DNA of 64,000 nt from Panicum virgatum. Its lineage: Eukaryota; Streptophyta; Magnoliopsida; Poales; Poaceae. Where the stretch lies: the NCBI RefSeq assembly GCF_016808335.1, contig NC_053149.1:57465922-57529921 (forward strand), read 5' to 3'. The first letter of the stretch is position 1; every line of letters begins with the position of its first letter. Positions 23,201 to 34,760 of the stretch are shown here, in pieces. Both the position numbers and the translations under genes were made by a program. A model generated the notes under the pieces. That model had not been told where the DNA came from and made no database searches. It was given only the letters and a program-made list of their open reading frames with translations.

Positions 23201-23692
23201 CTAAAGACACCCCGCTGTAGACGGTGCAATTCCTTTAAATATGTAATCATTCCTTTGCATCCATAGACTCCAACAGAACAGAATTATAATATCCATGAAG
23301 AACGGTAGATTGATTTGTTCTTTAATCTTGGCTAAGAGAGGATCGGTCTCCACAATAATAATATTGAGTTGAACCCAGCAGGCTTGAGCAAATGGGCAAG
23401 AGAAGAACAAATGAGAGAGAGAGAGAGAGTTTCATCACTCCCCCGTATTGCAGCAAGCACAATGATAGGTAGGCAAATGCATGTTTCTCCTTCTAAGGAG
23501 CTCCCTTATACTAATTCTGTCCGGAAGCAACAACCGGAAGAACACTTTGTGCTTGTTTTGACAGGAGGATTTCCAGAGCCGTCGAAAGATAGGATGTGTG
23601 GGCATATGCCCAGTTAAATAAATATAGGCTTTGGAAGTGGAGAAGAAAGGAGAGATCCAAATGTAGGACCAGAGATCTTTCTCTCCAGACAA
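23201..23692 (-). pseudogene. LINE ORF2 C-terminal fragment (zf-RVT)
   Basis: On the minus strand, 23692-23435 reads NKHKVFFRLLLPDRIS and RELLRRRNMHLPTYHCACC, and 23410-23201 reads FFSCPFAQACW then LFCWSLWMQRNDYIFKG. Together they match the zinc-binding region that follows reverse transcriptase in plant non-LTR elements (C..C...H.FFSCPFA..W, then the WSLW.QRND tail). The two pieces are in different frames, separated near 23420 by a GA microsatellite. The RT and endonuclease are absent. Confidence 0.75.
23412..23430. repeat. (GA)n microsatellite
   Basis: About eight GA units, at the frame break of the LINE remnant. Confidence 0.9.
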
Positions 23693-24620
23693 TGAATATA
23701 GGCTTTCCTCGTGATCACAAAGATAACCTTCAGCTAAGTCTTCACGTGTTTACTCCGACTTCTGACGACCTCTGCGGTAACATTCGGTTATTATCTTCGG
23801 ATGCTTGACAGCAAACGGATCGTTTGAGAGTTCTACTACCCTTTGACATCGGTTCGCCTCGTGGTCTATAATAACCTTCGCTGCGGTGTCCTTTGTCCTG
23901 TTGCCACAAAAACAAGGCGAAGCAAAAGTATCCGAGATACCATCAGCCGATCGGAGATTGCGTCTGATGGCTTTGACGACTCGGTAGCCCATGCAAAATT
24001 TTCGGTCAGTACCAATTGGAGGTGGCGATCCCCGACAATTATAATGGGAGAAATATAAAAAAATCATACATCTGCAAAGGACCATAAAAAAAAAGACTCT
24101 AAAAAGAAATTGCTCACGTCGTTTTTTTCTCTCTCGAGAATACAGCATTCGCGCCGCTTATCAACAACGCATGGCATTGGAATCACTAGCCTTTTACGAA
24201 AATACAGATAAGTTCTGGCTTTTCACTTGTAAATCAGACTATCACTGGACATCAACTTCATGCTAACTGGCATGCAACTGAAACCGAAAGGTTATGCCCT
24301 TTCTCACCCTGGCACCCTGAAAAAACGTAGTAAACATAACATCCGGCCTCTGCATTCGCCCACTACGGAGATGGCCGCGCCACCAGTGGCCCCCCGGGCG
24401 CAATCGGGGATCGACAACTCCCTCTGCGAATCAGGAAGCCCCCGACAATTCCAATTCACCATCACCATGTCTCTGCTAGGAGACAAGACCCAAAGCAGGA
24501 TACTGTATCGTTTTTACACTGATGTCCCACAGACCATTTGGTCAGAGCCAGAGCCCAGAGCCACACAGCAGGTTGTTTGGAGAAGCACGGGGGGCCTCGT
24601 CCCTCCCGGCCTCCTCCCTC
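23693..24620. other. Intergenic / upstream region of the KAT gene
   Basis: No gene supported. The reading frame of KAT exon 1 is open upstream to 24260, but that part precedes the TATA box and is not expected to be transcribed. Confidence 0.5.
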
Positions 24621-24625
24621 TCCAG

Positions 24626-24633
24626 TATAAATA
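24626..24633 (+). promoter_or_regulatory. TATA box of the KAT gene
   Basis: TATAAATA, 60 bases before the chosen start codon. With a usual 30-base spacing transcription would begin near 24657, downstream of the in-frame ATGs at 24638 and 24641, which supports the start at 24686. Confidence 0.75.
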
Positions 24634-24685
24634 CGCCATGATGCCGCGGCGCCTCTCTGCAGAATTCACCAGCACACGAGTGAAA

Positions 24686-27121
24686 ATGGCATGTCCTTCC
24701 TTTTGCACGAGCTCGTGGGCGCCACGCCTCCCGTGCTTCGACGGCGACAGTAGCAGCAGGTTCGGAGGCCGCAACCTCTCCGGCGACCTCCTGCCGTCGC
24801 TGGGCGCGACGACGCAGCAGCCTCCCAAGCTCAGGAAACACCTCGTCTCACCCTACGATCCCCGTTACAAGTACGAGCTCTCGCATTGCTGTATGCATGT
24901 CTGTGCGCGATCAAGAACCGAATTTATTTATTTTCTGCTGGCTTGCAGGGTCTGGGAGATATTTCTGATCCTCCTGGTGGTGTACTCGGCGTGGATATGC
25001 CCGCTGGAGTTCGCGTTCCTGAGGTACCTGCCCAGGGCCCCGTTCATCGTGGACGACGTCGTCAACGGGTTCTTCGCTGTCGACATCGTGCTCACCTTCT
25101 TCGTCCCGTACGTCGACAGCAAGTCCTACCTCCTCGTCGACGACCCCAAGAAAATAGCAGTCAGGTACGGTGCTAGCTAGCACTTGAATAACTCTTTTCC
25201 GCAGTTTCTGAACAATGGCACACCCTGCTTCTGAACTTGGTGTGTTCTTGCCTTCTTGGGCTGTCTGCAGGTACCTGTCGTCTTGGTTTGCCTTCGATGT
25301 CTGCTCGACATTCCCGTTCCACTCCATCAGCCTTCTGTTCAACCGACACGAGCACAGCCTTGGACTCAAGTTCCTCAATGCTCTCAGGCTTTGGCGGCTG
25401 CGTAGGGTCAGCTCCTTATTTGCAAGGTACTGAGCACTAGTAGGACACTGCACAGTGCGCACGGTCTGAACATGTATCATGTGTTCATGACCCTGGCCAT
25501 TGCAAAGCAACAAATAAACAGTGTCATGCTGTAGGCTGGAGAAGGACATCCGGTTCAACTACGCAGTGATACGCTGCACAAAGCTCATCTCGGTACGCCA
25601 AAAGCCCTTCCTCCTCTGCTGGCGAGCCGTGTTCATCGCCGTGCAGGATCATTGATCATGATCGGGTCGTCCCGCAGGTGACCCTGTTCGCGGTCCACTG
25701 CGCCGGGTGCATCAACTACCTGATCGCGGACCGGTACCCGGACCCGAGGCGGACGTGGATCGGCGCCTCCATGCCGGACTTCCGGGAGGCCGGGCTGTGG
25801 GCCCGGTACGTGACGTCCCTGTACTGGTCCATCACGACGATGACCACCACGGGGTACGGCGACCTCCACGCCGAGAACACCCGGGAGATGCTCTTCGGCA
25901 TCGCCTACATGCTCTTCAACCTCTGGCTCACCGCCTACCTCATCGGCAACATGACCAACCTCGTCGTCCACAGCACCAGCCGCACCAGGGACTTTGTACG
26001 CCCATGCCGCTCAGTGCTCTGATGTGTCCATGATCCGACTTCATTCTGACCTGCGCGCGTGTGCCTACTGCATGGAAATGCCGCAGAGGGACATGGTCCA
26101 GGCGGCTTCGGAGTTCGCGGCGAGGAACCAGCTGCCGCAGCAGATCGAGGAGCAGATGCTGAACCACATCTGCCTGAGGTTCAGGACGGAGGGGCTCAAG
26201 CAGCAGGAGACGCTGGAGATCCTCCCCAAGGCGATGCGCGCCAGCATCTCGCTCTGCCTCTTCTTCCCGGTCGTGCAAGGGTCCTACCTGTTCAAGGGGG
26301 TTTCCTCAGGTTTCATCCAGCAGCTGGTGAGAGAATCCTGCCATTTTTTAAAAAAACACAACCAACACGCAGCAGCGGAGGGAGATGCCTGATCACGAAG
26401 TTGGCGGAACTGTGACGAGCAGGTGACGGAGATGCAGGCTGAGTACTACGCCCCGAAGGAGGATGTCATGCTGCAGAACGACAAACCGTCAGACCTGCAT
26501 CTTCTTGTTTCAGGAGCAGTGGTACGTCGTCAGAATAACCTTGCTTGATGCTTATGGTCAGTGTGTAAATCTCCTTGAGCTTTTGATTACACCACGATGA
26601 CAAAAATGTGTGCCCATTTCATTCGCAGGACGTTCTGGCGTTCCTTGATGGAACAGAACAGGTAATGTGGCATCCTCAGTTCCTCATCACTTCAAATGAA
26701 GATGACACCTACCACGCGCACACTGGCTACTGCTACATGCTAACGATTTGCTATTCTCCAGGTCTGTGGAAAAGCAGCTGAGGGAGAGCTGCTAGGGGAG
26801 ACTGGAGTCATGTCCAACCAGCCACAGCCGTTCACCTTCCGGACCACAAAGCTATCTCAGGTTCTGAGGATCAGCAGGTCCAAGCTCATGGACATCATGC
26901 AAGAAAACAGAGAGGACGGTGAGATCATCAGAAGCAACTTTCAGCAAGTAAGCGCTGGAGCACGATAGTATTTAACGTTTCATAAGTTAGCATGAGGTCA
27001 GACAATCTTACGGCTTCGTGCATCGGATGTGCAGAAACTCCGGATGGAGCAGAGATTGTACATTGCAATGCACCAAGACGATCGGGTCGGTGCCTTTGAA
27101 CAGACGCTGCTGGATCCCTGA
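24686..27121 (+). CDS. KAT: KAT-type Shaker inward K+ channel
   Basis: Ten exons: 24686-24870, 24949-25164, 25271-25426, 25535-25592, 25678-25995, 26087-26326, 26423-26521, 26629-26661, 26762-26947, 27035-27121; all GT-AG, 525 residues. Plasma-membrane, voltage-gated K+ uptake channel. S1 begins [15 protein letters not shown] (about 63); S4 (about 166-186) is Arg-rich ([11 protein letters not shown]); the pore holds TTTGYGD (GYGD 264-267), the K+ filter; S6 ends [14 protein letters not shown]-linker and cyclic-nucleotide-binding-like domain follow (to about 490). The protein stops about 30 residues after that domain: no ankyrin repeats and no clear acidic KHA end, so it is KAT-like, not AKT-like. 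Grass KAT channels act in guard cells and other tissues. No frame damage seen. Which KAT paralogue it is needs a tree. Confidence 0.95.
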
Positions 27122-27411
27122 GAGGCTGAGACTGTCTCACAGGTGGAATTTATTGCTCGGATAAACTTACATGAAGAGCACATATTAGGGTAAAATCAAC
27201 AATAAGTTCAAGCATGTTACGTGGGGGGATGAGTTTTGCTGTATTTTAAGCACGAACTTTGAAGGGTGTAGTATCGCCTTCGCTGCGTTAAAATAGCAGC
27301 CAGCAGAAGACCAAGACAATATGGGCCGAAAGTATGTTAGTTTCGGCTTTGCGGCCCAGGAATACTGAACGGGCTCGATTGGCACAGTTATCGTTGAATA
27401 CATAACAAGTT
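27122..27411. other. KAT 3' flank
   Basis: Presumed 3' untranslated region and flank; no other feature seen. Confidence 0.5.
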
Positions 27412-28399
27412 GGCAAAAGTCTATTTTACCTCCTCCAACTATCACCAAAGTTTGGTTTTCCTCCTACAACTATAAAACCGGGTATTTCACTTCCCTCAAC
27501 TTTTCAAACCGTCCATTTTACCTCCCTCGAGCGGTTTTGAAGGCTGTTTGCTACAGTAACCGTAGTTTTGTATTTTTCTTTTTTAAAAAAATTTCAGTTA
27601 AATCTTTGAAAAATCATAGTAAATCACAAAAAAATCATAAAATAGAAAATCCAATTTTGTTGGACTCCACGTGAGTAGATATACGCAGTGAATATATTAT
27701 ATGGTATACTTTAGTACAATTTTTTTACTGTAACTTTAGATATATACTTTTCTGTAATTAATTTATAGCTACAGTTTTCGTCGTCCCATTATGGTGAAAT
27801 TTTTATGGTGGGCTAATCATTATATGATTGAGCTGTAGTAAAAATTTTATGATTATTAGATCATGTTTGACTGAGTTATAGATTTATCTATAGATTCGTC
27901 TAGATTTATCTAGTTTATATAGATAAATCTATAGATCAGTCAAACATGATCTAATAATCATAAAATTTTTACTACAGCTCAATCATATAATGATTAGCTC
28001 ACCATAAAAATTTCACCATAATGGGACGACGAAAACTGTAGCTATAAATTAATTACAGAAAAGTATATATCTAAAGTTACAGTAAAAAAATTGTACTAAA
28101 GTATACCATATAATATATTCACTGCGTATATCTACTCATGTGGAGTCCAACAAAATTGGATTTTCTATTTTATGATTTTTTTGTGATTTACTATGATTTT
28201 TCAAAGATTCAACTGAATTTTTTTTAAAAAAAGAAAAAGACAAAACTATGGTTACTGTAGCAAACAGCCTTCAAAACCGCTCGAGGGAGGTAAAATGGAC
28301 GGTTTGAAAAGTTGAGGGAGGTGAAATACCCGGTTTTATAGTTGTAGGAGGAAAACCAAACTTTGGTGATAGTTGGAGGAGGTAAAATAGACTTTTGCC
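27412..28399. mobile_element. Foldback Mutator-like element, 9-bp target duplication
   Basis: A 988-bp near-perfect palindrome: ends GGCAAAAGTCTATTTTACC and its reverse complement, with complementarity continuing through almost the whole element to a centre near 27905. It is flanked by a perfect 9-bp direct repeat TAACAAGTT (27403-27411, 28400-28408), diagnostic of Mutator-superfamily insertion. No transposase. If transcribed from the KAT side it would form a long double-stranded RNA. Confidence 0.93.
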
Positions 28400-28408
28400 T
28401 AACAAGTT

Positions 28409-29037
28409 TCGTGGGCATCTTCGCTGCAAAGTTACTAGGCCTAAACGCCAGACATATCCGCTTCTGGGCTAGGCCCATGATCACTGGGAACGTGATTGCA
28501 CGATCTGCTTGGAGGTACATCAAATTTTCCCGGAGGCAAAACAAGCAACCACCCGTTACACTAGTTCATCGTGCCAAACCACTTTGCTTGTCAAATACTG
28601 CAGCCTAAACTTCAAAAAAAGAAAAACAGAGAAAATTCTGCAGCAATCCCTTACTCCACCCACCGTCATGATTCTGCAGGCGCTGGAGGAAACACGTTTG
28701 AGTTTGAAAACCAAAGCGGACCCCTCCGAGTCCTCGACGGCAGGCACCACTCGAAACCCAACTCCAGGACTACAGAAAACAGAAGAGAAGCACGCGCGTC
28801 CCGCACTGGTCCCCAGCCCGGCGAGGCGGCGAAGCATTCACCAAGCCGGTGCTGTAGCTTTGGATTCCCTCTGCCGCCACGCGTGCCGCATGGCGGCGCA
28901 ACGGCTAGCTGCTGACCGCTGGCCCCGGCCACCCGCCTCCCCCTGCGCCTCCGGCCTCCAACTTTTAAACGGCTAGTCCACTCCCAAAGACCAGGGGTCC
29001 GGGCAAAGGGGCACGCCTGGTCCCCGCCCCCGCCGAA
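28409..29037. other. Upstream region of the AG-peptide gene
   Basis: Becomes steadily GC-richer. Overlapping ORFs at 28509-28976 on both strands have no domain pattern, and I do not accept any as a gene. Confidence 0.45.
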
Positions 29038-29487
29038 TTCGAACGTTTCCGAAGCTGCCGCGCCCGCCCCGCCGCAACGGCTAAGAGCAAGTTTAGTAAG
29101 CTTGGCTTATAGCCAAGCCAGGTAATCTAGAGACAAATTTAATCGGCCAAGCATACAACAAGTAATCTCTGCACAGACTCCAACCCCTAATTTTATTATT
29201 CTGCCGGACCAATCAAGTGCTGAGTATTACCCATGTGAAGGACGACGCGACAAGCTACAGTCGAAGGGATCGGCGTCGCTGCCCGCGCCGAGCGTCCTCT
29301 CTCTGTTTCTCTCTCGTCGACGATGGATTCTGCTGACATGTCTAGGCTTTAAGCCAACCTGATTTGGCATGTTGTACTTGCTCTAATCCCCTCGTCCCCG
29401 CTATAAATGCGCCTTCGAACGTTTCCGAAGCTGCCGCGCCCGCCCCGCCGCAACGGCTAATCCCCTCGTCCCCGCTATAAATCCGCC
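29038..29487 (+). promoter_or_regulatory. Duplicated core promoter with two TATA boxes
   Basis: A 74-bp block (TTCGAACGTTTCCGAAGCTG ... CTATAAATNCGCC) is present twice: copy 2 intact at 29414-29487, copy 1 as 29038-29084 plus 29387-29413, split by a MITE. Each copy has a TATAAAT (29402-29408, 29476-29482). Only the second is about 225 bases from the start codon of the AG-peptide gene, consistent with a transcription start near 29507. Confidence 0.85.
29085..29383. mobile_element. Tourist-like MITE within duplicated promoter copy 1
   Basis: 299 bp, ends GAGCAAGT and ACTTGCTC, TAA target duplication (29082-29084, 29384-29386). Removing it with one TAA restores a 74-bp block equal to the copy at 29414. 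Confidence 0.88.
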
Positions 29488-29703
29488 GCTCCATCCCCCG
29501 CATCCCCACGCAACACTCACGAGCCTCGCTCGAGCGCAGCAGCGAGCCCCGAGAAGCCGACGAGAAGGGAAGTGGGAGAGCCGTCCGCCGAGGCGCCGAG
29601 CCCCCCACCTCGCCAGCCCGCGGCCTCGGTTTTCCTGCTCGCCCAGCGCCCCAGCAGCATCTCCAGAGCGTTCCCCTTCTCGCCCGTCCGTCTGTCTGTC
29701 TCC

Positions 29704-29931
29704 ATGGCCGCCTCCACCAAGACCGCCGCCGTCCTCCTCGCCGCGGTCCTCCTCGCGCTCGTCGCGTCCGCGGCGGCCAGCAGGAAGCTCGAGGAGGACG
29801 CCGCCCTCCTGGGCAGCCTCGCCCCGGCGCCCGCGCCGGCCATGGGCGCCGCCGCGGGGATCGCCGCCGGCGCGCCCGGGGCGTGGGCCGTCGCAGCCCT
29901 CGTCTCGCTCGTCGCCTTCCTCGCGCACTGA
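29704..29931 (+). CDS. Arabinogalactan peptide (AG-peptide)
   Basis: Single exon, 75 residues. Residues 1-25 are a signal peptide (AAVLLAAVLLALVASAAA core). The short mature part has RKLEEDAALLGS then the APAPAPA motif (about 40-46), whose prolines would be hydroxylated and carry arabinogalactan. Residues from about 47 form a small-residue then hydrophobic tail (WAVAALVSLVAFLAH), the GPI-anchor signal. AG-peptides are heavily glycosylated proteins on the outer plasma membrane. The acidic RKLEED stretch before the Pro motif makes it longer than the smallest AG-peptides. The ATG in CTCCATGGCC has good grass start context; no intron is needed. An AATAA-rich 3' end lies near 30055. Confidence 0.88.
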   Translation: MAASTKTAAVLLAAVLLALVASAAASRKLEEDAALLGSLAPAPAPAMGAAAGIAAGAPGAWAVAALVSLVAFLAH

Positions 29932-32900
29932 GGACCCTGTGATCTGGGATTGGCTGGGAGAGGAGAGGGGAATGTTTGTGTTCGTTCCGTTTGCTCTAGG
30001 CGTTCCAGTGCTGCTGATCTCTCTTTTGCCTGTATAAGAGAGGAATTGTGTCTTTTAATAATAACATTTATTTGTTATTCTTTTATAATCGGTGACCTTT
30101 TGTGTGGATATCTTCGATTGGCATTTCTGGTAAGGTAATGCCACAGCGGGACAGCGGCTAAATTCATGCGACGGCGAAGAGGATTCAGAACGAGCGTGTA
30201 CTTTTTCACTTGAACTGGACCTCGAATTTTCACTGCGTTTTCTTTTTTTCCCCCTTGAACTAAATCGCTGCACTGAGCATTGGGCTTCCTGGTTGATTGC
30301 GGCCTAAGCCTAACTAACATAAATTCCCTTAAAAAAATAGATAGGCCTCTATTGGGTTTCCATAGGCAACGTGAGTTCGCTCGGCCCGCCAGGAGCCTGA
30401 TGGGAAGTCGCGCGGACAACAAACCATGGGAAGCCCAACTAGAGGCAGATAGCATGATCGCATTCGTGGTCTCCCTCTCCCCTCGCCCGCGGCAACCAGT
30501 GTGTGTGATTCCGCCGTGGTGCGTTGGGTCGGTCCTCCGGGTGGTTTCTCAGCTCCGCATCGGGCAGCAGATTGGCGAAACATTTTTGGGTGCCGCCTCC
30601 TCTCCGGCGCCGGGACCATCGTTCCCCATCGGTCCCCGGGACAACGCCGCGCGGTCTCGCTGCCGCTCCTCCTTGCGTCCTCCGCCGCACCCCCACCACA
30701 CCAACGCCCTGACCCCCTGAGCAACAACCACCCGCGGGGGCTCCAGCCAATAATAATTCCGTGACCCGCTCGTTCGTCGCAGCCTTTTTTTTCATGTCTC
30801 GGAGTGAAGGCTGTGGCGCCCCGCGCCCGCCTCTCAGTCAACTTGAGAATGAATTCAGATCCAGGCGAAAAGAGAGGAGGCGCTAACAGTTCCGCACGTG
30901 CTTATAATCTCAGGGTGATCGCCGGCGAGAGAGAGAGAGAGAGAGAGCGCTTGCTTGCTTGAGGTGACGGTACCACTATTGCGTGACGACGCGCAATGCT
31001 CGTCGGGAAGAAGGAGGAGACGGCCGCCCCGGGGGGCGTCTTCATCTCCTGCCGCCATTATCGCCCACTTTGCCCACGCTGCTAGTTGTTGATGAGACAC
31101 CCCATGTGTTCAGATGAACCTGCGGGGTGGAGCGTTTCTTTGGTGATCATTTCTTTTTGTTTTCTTTTCAATTTCTTGCCACGATCATGCTGTGCGGCCT
31201 TGGGCCAATGCCTTTTTTGTTTGTTTGTTTTGAGATGCTTGGCCAATGACTTGACCAAGTGGAGTACTATAGTATAGTATATCCCTAAAGTTGGTCACCC
31301 AAAGAGTGGCGGCAATTTTATTTGCCCAGCAAGTTTGCCAAATCTTGTTGAATTTACACAAGCAAAGTTTTATATACATATATGAGCCATTGTAGGTAGA
31401 GGTCCTAGCAGTGCGGGTTTTTTTTTAAAAGCTGTAGTGCGGAATATGCCGGTGCCAACATGTCAAAAAAAAAAACGAGTTCATGTATGGCCTGCGTCCC
31501 CAACCAGACAGCAACAATTGGCCTGCAGGAGCAACTTACCGTCTTTGTGAGCCCTCCCACTGTGTCCTGACAACTCGTGGCTGGGGCACGCCGAGCACGC
31601 ACTGCAAATGGCACGGCGCATGATTGATCGATGCTGGTAGGGCGCGGGCGCAGCGGCAGCGCAGGCAGGGAGGCCGACGCGGCGATGATATGACGTCGGT
31701 CGGTTCCATCGAGCTTATCTTTGACACCACCCCCGCCGGCCGGCCGGTCGCCGTAAATTAAACGTGGTGGATCGGATATGCATATGCGTGTGGCACGATC
31801 GGGGGCCACCGGCCTCCATCCGATCGCCGGGAAAAGATCGAGGCAGCGCTCGCTCGTACTGGCTGTTCCTCGCCCCCGCAAGTTGAGAGTTGAGGCACCC
31901 ACTTCTGACGAGACATGGCGCGCAACGATAATACTGGCTGCCCGGACTGATGACAGCTGCGTTTACCCGGGCGTCTGAACTAACCCATGGGCAAATCTAG
32001 GCCGAATCGGATCTGGCCACTGGGCTGCGAGCAAATAAAGGGATTCGGACGGGACAGTGCCCTGCAGTGCAGCAGCTGCGTATCTGAGCGCAATCAGAAG
32101 CGCTGTTACCGCGTCTCCTCCAAGCAGCATGGAGCTAGCGTGGATCCGATCCGCATCCGACCCGAGGAGTTACCGCACTGGGCGCGGGCGTGATCGATCT
32201 CTCTCATCAAAAGCGACGGGACGATCAGGTGCAGTGGTGGATCGCCCGCGATCTCTTTTGCTTTTCCAGGAGGATTTGCATGCGTTGCCGAGGAATCGGC
32301 TGCCTCGCTCTTCGGGCGGGCACCACACAAGTACGCGGCCGCACCACTCGCGAAAGGTAAACACACAGCCACGAAATAGCAAGCCTAGCCTATCGATCGG
32401 AATTTAGAATCGCTTTTACGTACAATCAGATTAGCCAATAGGCCACCCAGGAGGAGTGCTCGGGCGAGATACTCCATGTCCGAACACAGGAATGCAGCTC
32501 CGATCCGTGTATGACTGTATGTATACCAACCATGCACTGAGAGCTAACTGAGTCACCCAGTGCGTCACCCCTAGGCCCTAGCTATACCTAGGCAAGCCTG
32601 GCAGCATCGTCGTACACAGCTCGCCAGCCGTACGAATCGGGTACAGCTCCCCCCTGGAACAGCTCCCCCTGCTGTCCTGTCGATCGAGTGCTCGCTGTAT
32701 GCCACAAGCTGGCTCTGCTTTTGTTCGGTGCACGCACGCAGTGCGGCGGTGGCTGTGCTTATTCCACTATTTCCACAGGCCACAGATGTCCCTGTTCAGT
32801 GCTCGCCACACGTCAGTTCCGTACGTAGACGGATGATATATACTCTCGTGATGATCTGTCCTGGTGCTTGGATTCGGCAGCTCAGATTATTTCAGACAGC

Positions 32901-34049
32901 GAGACCCCACGCACTGTTTCAAGTGGACGTCAGAGCTGGGATTATTCTAGCTAGAGAATATTTGGGCGCGCAGTTTATTTGCCGCTGGGGAAAACCAATC
33001 CTGCGCCCAGTGCTTGATTATTGGCCGTCGTTGAATTATCATACTATCATGCATGTCTATCCTGTGGCGAAGATGCGTACACATCGCTAGCTGCGAGCCT
33101 GTAGACTAGCTCGTGCCTTGTTGTGGTGGATTATTGAGGCGATAGATGGATAATTCCAGGAACAGTGCTGCAGTGCCCGTCAAAGAGTTTCCGCTTCCGC
33201 TAGCTAGATACTCCTACCTAACGCGGGCTGATCCTTTGAGCACATGATGAGGGCCTTAATGAGAGAGATGTGACCAAGAATCCAAGATGGCTTAGGTAAA
33301 CAATGATGACCTGCTCGATGTGAGTAAGAGGCGTCTCGTCCGTGGCTAGCTCCATCGCGTGTCATCTCGCTCCATCCAGTGCATGCACGCGGAGAACCCA
33401 ATTATGTGCTCCCCTTCCTCGTTAGTAGTACTTCTCATGGATCGGCATCTGCGGCAGGACACCGAATGTCACCATCTCTCCTGGGCACGATCGGATTGGC
33501 GGCTGTTAACGTCCAGCGAGCAGCTAGCTAGCCCCGCGCGCACGCGCGCGATCGTGGCGGCCGGCAGCGGGCCGGCGGTGCGCGCGCACCGCGTGCCGAG
33601 CGCAGCGGCGCCGCCGTTCCCCGAGGCGACAGACGTCCTGTCGGGAAAGCAGCCCAGCACGGCGCCGCGCGTATGTAGTAACATGTCCTGTGCGAGGGAT
33701 GACCACGACAGTGACCCCCGAACGTGCTCCAGTGCCGGCGCCCGCCATGATCGCAACCACCATCTGGCGCGGACAGTAGATATGCTGTTCGCGCGCGCGT
33801 GGCCAGTTGAAGTCCTTGTTCTAGATCCTGCAGTCACCCCCCATTTGCCAGATACGGAGTACATGTGTGCACGAAGATTATTAGGCCGTGGCCCACGGTA
33901 CGAGTCAGCTGCTGGCTCTTACAGAGGAGAGAGAGGGTCGGCCAGCGGCTCGGGACGAGTGCGCCTGAGAGGGAGATGCGTGGGAGAGCGTCCGCGCTAG
34001 CGCGGACGCAAGCGCCGGTCAAATCACTTTTGCACTGTTCTTCGATTAA
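29932..34049. other. Gene-poor intergenic stretch
   Basis: After the AG-peptide 3' region no gene can be supported. ORFs such as 30280-30720, 31405-31902, 32728-33090 and 33359-34000 have no domains and are matched by equally long ORFs on the other strand. GC-rich alternating GC/CG tracts occur near 33530-33600. Confidence 0.45.
30927..30947. repeat. (GA)n microsatellite
   Basis: About ten GA units. Confidence 0.9.
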
Positions 34050-34235
34050 GGCCATGTTTAGATCACACCCCATAAACACGTAAACACAATAAAAACGTGG
34101 ACATTGAATGTTTCGACATATATATGAAATACTAAATGAAGTCTATTTATAAATTTTTTTTGCATGGACGGGCTGTAAATCGTGAGACGAATTTAATGAG
34201 CCTACTTAATCCATGATTTGCAACAGTGATGCTAC
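34050..34235. mobile_element. Tourist-like MITE fragment
   Basis: Begins GGCCATGTTTAGATC after TAA; includes AAATACTAAATGAAGTCTAT and CGTGAGACGAATTTAATGAG as in related MITEs here. The right terminus is absent. Confidence 0.6.
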
Positions 34236-34583
34236 ACCCGGCAAACTGCTGTAGTCTAACAGTGACGTAATCTGGGAAATACCACAAACAAAACCAGTCG
34301 CTTGTGCACCAAGCACCGAGGGACAAACCTATCTTTGGTCTCTTATTTTTGCAAAGTTAACTTTTTCCACGGAAAATAATGTAAAATTATCTTTAGTCGC
34401 CCTCCCACCAGCATTTGTTTCCTTTTTTTTGGTAAAGGCAAATCTATTTAATTTCCAGCCCATTGCAAAAGCACACAAGACATATTGCAAACTAAGACGG
34501 CGAGAGCAAATTAAAGGCTTCCAATATGAGAACGATTTTTATTGTAATCTTCTTTTCATCTCCCAACATGAGCATGTCACAAG

Positions 34584-34752
34584 CAGTGGCGGATGCAGGA
34601 TGAGAGACAAGAGGGGCTGAAAGAATGGATATGTTGATTTGTGTGAAGATTTAATACTAATTTGAGGTTTTTGCTACAGTAATTTACATGTAGTTACGGG
34701 TTCTTAGGGGGGCTGGAGGCCCCAGCTCCCCCCCCCCCCGGATCCGCCGCTG
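34584..34752. mobile_element. Short hAT MITE
   Basis: 169 bp, ends CAGTGGCGGAT and ATCCGCCGCTG, perfect 8-bp target duplication GTCACAAG (34576-34583, 34753-34760). It contains a 12-base C run at 34728-34739. Confidence 0.9.
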
Positions 34753-34760
34753 GTCACAAG

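Noticed and set aside
24260..24685. Upstream in-frame extension of KAT exon 1
   Set aside because: It precedes the TATA box at 24626 and has no resemblance to channel N-termini.
24911..25971. Minus-strand ORFs over the KAT gene (24911-25558, 25633-25971)
   Set aside because: Shadows of conserved plus-strand exons.
33359..34000. 213-residue plus-strand ORF
   Set aside because: No domain, low-complexity Arg/Ser/Pro composition, and an equally long opposite ORF.
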